Below are positions 57,121 to 64,000 of a stretch of DNA of 64,000 nucleotides, in pieces; position 1 is the first letter of the stretch, and each line of letters begins with the position of its first letter. The DNA comes from Prosapia bicincta (Eukaryota > Arthropoda > Insecta > Hemiptera > Cercopidae): assembly GCA_036971475.1 (NCBI GenBank), contig JBAIZL010000004.1, positions 70,727,893 to 70,791,892 on the forward strand, in the 5' to 3' direction. The notes below the pieces were generated by a model, which searched no databases, had not been told where the DNA came from, and worked only from the letters and a program-made list of their open reading frames with translations. The position numbers and the translations under genes were made by a program.

Positions 57121-58265
57121 ATTTACTCCAATCTAAAGATTTTTTATATGAAGCGTTATTAGAAGTTACAGTTGAAACGAAAATACAAAAATTTTGCTTT
57201 TTTATTACAGATAAATTTTAAGTCGTCTGAAAATTGCAATTTCATTTTACACTTACTTCTGTTACGGCCTATTAAAACGCCCTACTGAGAAACAATAACT
57301 ATGAAAATTGGCACATTAGACTTTTACCAAGTTGTTCATTTAACATTGTATATTGTGTATAAAACTCATGTCCTATTACATCACCCGAGTGTCAGGTGTA
57401 TTCTTAGTCTTGGCCGTAATTTGACTTAATACTTCACTTAGGTGTCATCGCCTTTGTTATGCAGAACCGTTCCTACTACACCTAATCTGCATGATGATAT
57501 ACGATCTTGACATTACCGTCTGCAAACGTATAATTCTATTCTGTTGGATTCGAGGAACCAGAAGTCCAGTCCTGTTGGCTTTGAGGAAAGTGATTGCTTT
57601 ATCGATTTCTGGGTAAGCCTACATAGTCTGCTGTCAGTCGCACAACAATGGCTCAAGGTAGGGCCAAGATGTAACCTTAGTAATATTGGGTGTCTGGGTG
57701 TATATCAGAATATACCTTTAATGCTTCCCTTTTTGTTTAGGACGCGGTTGTTTTACCCGTTTGTAGAATAGTCTATTTGTGTTTTGAATATATGAATAAA
57801 TATTATATTTCGGAATTATATTTGAATCGGTTATATATATATATAATATTTTAGACAAAATAACACTTTGAGTTGCCAGAGGCCATTGATAAATAAGTAA
57901 AAATTAGTTGTAATTGAATTAATCTCAGTTTTTACAATTGTATTCATTTCTTTTCGTGGCTCTACAACTATAAATAATAATGTAAAATGATAAGTTATTA
58001 AATTGTAGTATAATTATAATGCTGTATTATGTTATTATATTATAATACACTATAAAATAATGGTAAAATATTACAATGGTTATTTACTGTAGTTGTAGGG
58101 CGACTCTACCAAAACACTCATACCGACTTCTTTGTGCAATATAAATATCGTTATATTTTTAGAAATATTGGTTAAAATTTAAAAAATACAAATTTAACCT
58201 AAATTTACACATAATAGTCTATGTGCGTAAGGGATTGACAGAAGTAATTTTCTTTCACAATATGT
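57121..58265. other. No gene recognised
   Basis: AT-rich sequence; the 75-codon open frame at 57,544-57,771 shows no domain. Confidence 0.5.
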
Positions 58266-59432
58266 AGTAGCTACAAAGTATCTGGTTAGAATACGTAAGC
58301 TATAATACAAAGTATCTAGATAAGAATACGTAAGCTACAATACAAAGTATCCGGTTAGAATACGTAAGCTACAATACAAAGTATCTAGATAAGAATACGT
58401 AAGCTACAATACAATGTATCCGGTTAGAATACGTAAGCTACAATACAAAGTATCTAGATAAGAATACGTAAGCTACAATACAATGTATCCGGTTAGAATA
58501 CGTAAGCTACAATACAAAGTATCGGGTTAAAATACATAAGCTTCAATACAAAGTATCCGGTTAGAATACGTAAGCTACAATACAAAGTATCCGGTTAGAA
58601 TACGTAAGCTACAATACAAAGTATCTGGTTAGAATACGTAAGCTACAATACAAAGTATCCGGTTAGAATACGTAAGCTACAATACAAAGTATCTGGTTAG
58701 AATACGTAAGCTACAATACAAAGTATCCGGTTAGAATACTTAAGCTACAATACAAAGTATCGGGTTAGAATACGTAAGCTACAATACAAAGTATCGGGTT
58801 AGAATACGTAAGCTACAATACAAAGTATCCTGTTAGAATACGTAAGCTACAATACAAAGTATCCGGTTAGAATACGTAAGCTACAATACAAAGTATCCGG
58901 TTAGAATACGTAAGCTACAATACAAAGTATCAGGTTAGAATACGTAAGCTACAATACAAAGTATCCGGTTAGAATACGTAAGCTACAATACAAAGTATCT
59001 GGTTAGAATACGTAAGCTGCAATACAAAGTATCGGGTTAGAATACGTAAGCTACAATACAAAGCATCGGGTTAGAATACGTAAGCTACAATACAAAGTAT
59101 CTGGTTAGAATACGTAAGCTACAATACAAAGTATCCGGTTAGAATACGTAAGCTACAATACAAAGTATCTGGTTAGAATACGTAAGCTGCAATACAAAGT
59201 ATCGGGTTAGAATACGTAAGCTACAATACAAAGTATCGGGTTAGAATACGTAAGCTATAATACAAAGTATCGGGTTAGAATACGTAAGCTACAATACAAA
59301 GTATCCGGTTAGAATACGTAAGCTACAATACAAAGTATCCGGTTAGAATACGTAAGCTACAATACAAAGTATCTGGTTTGAATACCTAAGCTACAACAGA
59401 ACGTATTTAGATAAGAATATACAAAGTATCTG
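58266..59432. repeat. 34-bp tandem repeat, about 34 copies
   Basis: The unit reads AATACGTAAGCTACAATACA then AAGTATCCGGTTAG. The tetranucleotide after GTAT varies (CCGG, CTGG, CGGG, CTAG, CAGG, CTGT). At the left end CTAGATAAG and CCGGTTAG copies alternate, giving a 68-bp dimer. Confidence 0.96.
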
Positions 59433-60024
59433 GCTCTCTTAACGTTAGCTAAAATGCACGAATAGTTTTTATTTCCTATTACAAATTTCAAAAATGTATA
59501 CAGGTTTGTGTATGGCGTTTATCTACTAATCTACAACACACTATAGCTACATTAAAACATAGCATCACATGATCCATTTAGAAGAGTTTTCGTGGTTACG
59601 AGTAAACATAATTTCCCTCGGCGACGTAACAACACATTTTTAAAGTCGTAAACTTTAAGTCTAGTCTTACATAGACCTATCTTGTCTAATTATTTTTTAC
59701 TTTTATTGTAAAATAGCTATGCAATAATTTAATGTAGCAAAAATATTGCTCAGTTTTGTAAAGAAACATTGAGTTCGTATAGTTTAACGTCTACTAATTT
59801 GTAAACACTAGTTATGTTTGAATTTCTTAAATTTTAGCTGCAATTTCAGCTTTATGGCACTTGTGATAACTTTTATTTGGTTGTTCAAAGTGATACATTC
59901 CAGAAGACGTTTAATAGACTAGTGGCACTTTGACATCTCTGTAGCTAATACTATTTAACCAGGATGGCTACTCTCGATAAGGTCGGGTCGTGAACTTAGC
60001 TGGAGCAATCACTTATAAGTTGTT
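59433..60024. other. No gene recognised
   Basis: Unique-looking AT-rich sequence between two arrays. Confidence 0.5.
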
Positions 60025-63000
60025 AGATATAGACAAGAGAGGTGGCCAGTCGATGTGCATTGGCAGAGTGGTGGGGGACCGCTGGCTCAGTGTTTGTTGC
60101 ACCTTACTTCTATAACAGTTCGTACTCCTCTACTATTACCACTGTACATAGATGCAAAGAGAGGTGGCCAGCCAGTCGATGTGCATTGGCAGAGTGGTGG
60201 AGGACCGCTGGCTCAGTGTTTGTTGCACCTTACTTTTATAACAGTTCGTACTCCTCTACTATTACCACTGTACATAGATGCAAAGAGAGGTGGCCAGTCG
60301 ATGTGCATTGGCAGAGTGGTGGGGGACCGCTGGCTCAGTGTTTGTTGCACCTTACTTCTATAACAGTTCGTACTCCTCTACTATTACCACTGTACATAGA
60401 TGCAAAGAGAGGTGGCCAGCCAGTCGATGTGCATTGGCAGAGTGGTGGAGGACCGCTGGCTCAGTGTTTGTTGCACCTTACTTTTATAACAGTTCGTACT
60501 CCTCTACTATTACCACTGTACATAGATGCAAAGAGAGGTGGCCAGTCGATGTGCATTGGCAGAGTGGTGGGGGACCGCTGGCTCAGTGTTTGTTGCACCT
60601 TACTTTTATAACAGTTCGTACTCCTCTACTATTACCACTGTACATAGATGCAAAGAGAGGTGGCCAGCCAGTCGATGTGCATTGGCAGAGTGGTGGGGGA
60701 CCGCTGGCTCAGTGTTTGTTGCACCTTACTTCTATAACAGTTCGTACTCCTCTACTATTACCACTGTACATAGATGCAAAGAGAGGTGGCCAGTCGATGT
60801 GCTTTGGCAGAGTGGTGGGGGACCGCTGGCTCAGTGTTTGTTGCACCTTACTTCTATAACAGTTCGTACTTCTCTACTATTACCACTGTACATAGATGCA
60901 AAGAGAGGTGGCCAGTCGATGTGCATTGGCAGAGTGGTGGGGGACCGCTGGCTCAGTGTTTGCTGCACCTTACTTCTATAACAGTTCGTACTCCTCTACT
61001 ATTACCACTGTACATAGATGCAAAGAGAGGTGGCCAGTCGATGTGCATTGGCAGAGTGGTGGGGGACCGCTGGCTCAGTGTTTGTTGCACCTTACTTCTA
61101 TAACAGTTCGTACTCCTCTACTATTACCACTGTACATAGATGCAAAGAGAGGTGGCCAGCCAGTCGATGTGCATTGGCAGAGTGGTGGGGGACCGCTGGC
61201 TCAGTGTTTGTTGCACCTTACTTCTATAACAGTTCGTACTCCTCTACTATTACCACTGTACATAGATGCAAAGAGAGGTGGCCAGTCGATGTGCATTGGC
61301 AGAGTGGTGGGGGACCGCTGGCTCAGTGTTTGTTGCACCTTACTTCTATAACAGTTCGTACTCCTCTACTATTACCACTGTACATAGATACAAAGAGAGG
61401 TGGCCAGTCGATGTGCATTGGCAGTGTGGTGGGGGACCGCAGGCTCAGTGTTTGTTGCACCTTACTTCTATAACAGTTCGTACTCCTCTACTATTACCAC
61501 TGTACATAGATGCAAAGAGAGGTGGCCAGCCAGTCGATGTGCATTGGCAGAGTGGTGGGGGACCGCTGGCTCAGTGTTTGTTGCACCTTACTTCTATAAC
61601 AGTTCGTACTCCTCTACTATTACCACTGTACATAGATGCAAAGAGAGGTGGCCAGCCAGTCGATGTGCATTGGCAGAGTGGTGGGGGACCGCTGGCTCAG
61701 TGTTTGTTGCACCTTACTTCTATAACAGTTCGTACTCCTCTACTATTACCACTGTACATAGATGCAAAGAGAGGTGGCCAGCCAGTCGATGTGCATTGGC
61801 AGAGTGGTGGGGGACCGCTGGCTCAGTGTTTGTTGCACCTTACTTCTATAACAGTTCGTACTCCTCTACTATTACCACTGTACATAGATGCAAAGAGAGG
61901 TGGCCAGCCAGTCGATGTGCATTGGCAGAGTGGTGGAGGACCGCTGGCTCAGTGTTTGTTGCACCTTACTTCTATAACAGTTCGTACTCCTCTACTATTA
62001 CCACTGTACATAGATGCAAAGAGAGGTGGCCAGTCGATGTGCATTGGCAGAGTGGTGGGGGACCGCTGGCTCAGTGTTTGTTGCACCTTACTTCTATAAC
62101 AGTTCGTACTCCTCTACTATTACCACTGTACATAGATGCAAAGAGAGGTGGCCAGTCGATGTGCATTGGCAGAGTGGTGGGGGACCGCTGGCTCAGTGTT
62201 TGTTGCACCTTACTTCTATAACAGATCGTACTCCTCTACTATTACCACTGTACATAGATGCAAAGAGAGGTGGCCAGTCGATGTGCATTGGCAGAGTGGT
62301 GGGGGACCGCTGGCTCAGTGTTTGTTGCACCTTACTTCTATAACAGTTCGTACTCCTCTACTATTACCACTGTACATAGATGCAAAGAGAGGTGGCCAGC
62401 CAGTCGATGTGCATTGGCAGAGTGGTGGAGGACCGCTGGCTCAGTGTTTGTTGCACCTTACTTCTATAACAGTTCGTACTCCTCTACTATTACCACTGTA
62501 CATAGATGCAAAGAGAGGTGGCCAGTCGATGTGCATTGGCAGAGTGGTGGGGGACCGCTGGCTCAGTGTTTGTTGCACCTTACTTCTATAACAGTTTGTA
62601 CTCCTCTACTATTACCACTGTACATAGATGCAAAGAGAGGTGGCCAGTCGATGTGCATTGGCAGAGTGGTGGGGGACCGCTGGCTCAGTGTTTGTTGCAC
62701 CTTACTTCTATAACAGTTCGTACTCCTCTACTATTACCACTGTACATAGATGCAAAGAGAGGTGGCCAGTCGATGTGCATTGGCAGAGTGGTGGGGGACC
62801 GCTGGCTCAGTGTTTGTTGCACCTTACTTCTATAACAGTTCGTACTCCTCTACTATTACCACTGTACATAGATGCAAAGAGAGGTGGCCATCCAGTCGCA
62901 GTGCATTGGCAGAGTGGTGGGGGACCGCTGGCTCAGTGTTTGTTGCACCTTACTTCTATAACAGTTCGTACTCCTCTACTATTACCACTGTACATAGATG

Positions 63001-64000
63001 CAAAGAGAGGTGGCCAGTCGATGTGCATTGGCAGAGTGGTGGGGGACCGCTGGCTCAGTGTTTGTTGCACCTTACTTCTATAACAGTTTGTACTCCTCTA
63101 CTATTACCACTGTACATAGATGCAAAGAGAGGTGGCCAGCCAGTCGATGTGCATTGGCAGAGTGGTGGGGGACCGCTGGCTCAGTGTTTGTTGCACCTTA
63201 CTTCTATAACAGTTCGTACTCCTCTACTATTACCACTGTACATAGATGCAAAGAGAGGTGGCCAGCCAGTCGATGTGCATTGGCAGAGTGGTGGGGGACC
63301 GCTGGCTCAGTGTTTGTTGCACCTTACTTCTATAACAGTTCGTACTCCTCTACTATTACCACTGTACATAGATGCAAAGAGATGTGGCCAGCCAGTCGAT
63401 GTGCATTGGCAGAGTGGTGGGGGACCGCTGGCTCAGTGTTTGTTGCACCTTACTTCTATAACAGTTCGTACTCCTCTACTATTACCACTGTACATAGATG
63501 CAAAGAGAGGTGGCCAGTCGATGTGCATTGGCAGAGTGGTGGGGGACCGCTGGCTCAGTGTTTGTTGCACCTTACTTCTATAACAGTTCGTACTCCTCTA
63601 CTATTACCACTGTACATAGATGCAAAGAGAGGTGGCCAGCCAGTCGATGTGCATTGGCAGAGTGGTGGGGGACCGCTGGCTCAGTGTTTGTTGCACCTTA
63701 CTTCTATAACAGTTCGTACTCCTCTACTATTACCACTGTACATAGATGCAAAGAGAGGTGGCCAGCCAGTCGATGTGCATTGGCAGAGTGGTGGGGGACC
63801 GCTGGCTCAGTGTTTGTTGCACCTTACTTCTATAACAGTTCGTACTCCTCTACTATTACCACTGTACATAGATGCAAAGAGAGGTGGCCAGTCGATGTGC
63901 ATTGGCAGAGTGGTGGGGGACCGCTGGCTCAGTGTTTGTTGCACCTTACTTCTATAACAGGTCGTACTCCTCTACTATTACCACTGTACATAGATGCAAA
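60025..64000. repeat. 122/126-bp tandem satellite, about 32 copies, continuing past the window
   Basis: The unit contains GATGTGCATTGGCAGAGTGG, GACCGCTGGCTCAGTGTTTG and TACTATTACCACTGTACATA. Two length classes differ by a CCAG duplication (GGCCAGTCG, 122 bp; GGCCAGCCAGTCG, 126 bp). Since neither length is a multiple of three except 126, runs of 126-bp units create open frames of up to 319 codons, which close when 122-bp units intervene. These overlapping frames are repeat artefacts. The array is cut by the window end. Confidence 0.97.

Noticed and set aside
60042..63957. Overlapping frames up to 319 codons
   Set aside because: They are translations of the 122/126-bp satellite in alternating frames, with no domain.

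Overview
The window looks like AT-rich nuclear DNA of an animal, most likely an insect or another arthropod. That placement is inferred from the mix of mobile elements (I-group LINE, Penelope-like, PIF/Harbinger, pogo and piggyBac remnants), not from a marker gene. I found no single-copy host gene, no rRNA gene and no convincing functional tRNA gene. There are no bacterial-style operons; nearly all longer open frames are transposon genes or by-products of tandem repeats.

About 40% of the 64 kb is tandem-repeat DNA in eleven unrelated arrays. In order: a 67-bp unit (4.1-6.9 kb, with an internal inverted block), 51 bp (11.6-12.9 kb), 71 bp (16.6-21.3 kb, 65 copies), 59 bp (24.7-28.2 kb), 99 bp (32.8-33.7 kb), a second unrelated 71-bp unit (33.8-34.6 kb), 140/155/165 bp (36.0-44.9 kb, interrupted), 112 bp (50.1-52.5 kb), 68 bp (56.3-57.1 kb), 34 bp (58.3-59.4 kb) and 122/126 bp (60.0 kb to the window edge). 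(AT)n, (GA)n and (CT)n microsatellites lie between them.

The only intact genes are the two ORFs of one full-length non-LTR retrotransposon (37,998-43,754). It is inserted inside the 140/155/165-bp satellite and has a 14-bp target-site duplication, a 47-nt A tail and terminal RNA hairpins. ORF1 is a Gag-like protein with three zinc knuckles. ORF2 carries endonuclease, reverse transcriptase, RNase H and a C-terminal CCHC knuckle. Removing the element and one duplication copy restores an exact 155-bp satellite unit, so the insertion is young.

Broken elements make up much of the rest. Two Penelope-like elements (22.9-23.7 and 45.9-47.4 kb) retain RT and/or GIY-YIG coding. The second ends in a sequence that folds as a hammerhead ribozyme. 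A PIF/Harbinger deletion derivative (54.0-54.7 kb) keeps pieces of both its MADF gene and its transposase gene. A pogo/Tigger deletion derivative (10.5-10.9 kb), a piggyBac-like transposase remnant (8.3-9.0 kb), three foldback or hairpin elements (15.5, 44.9, 53.1 kb) and a four-copy dispersed repeat family complete the list. The remaining stretches show no supportable gene.
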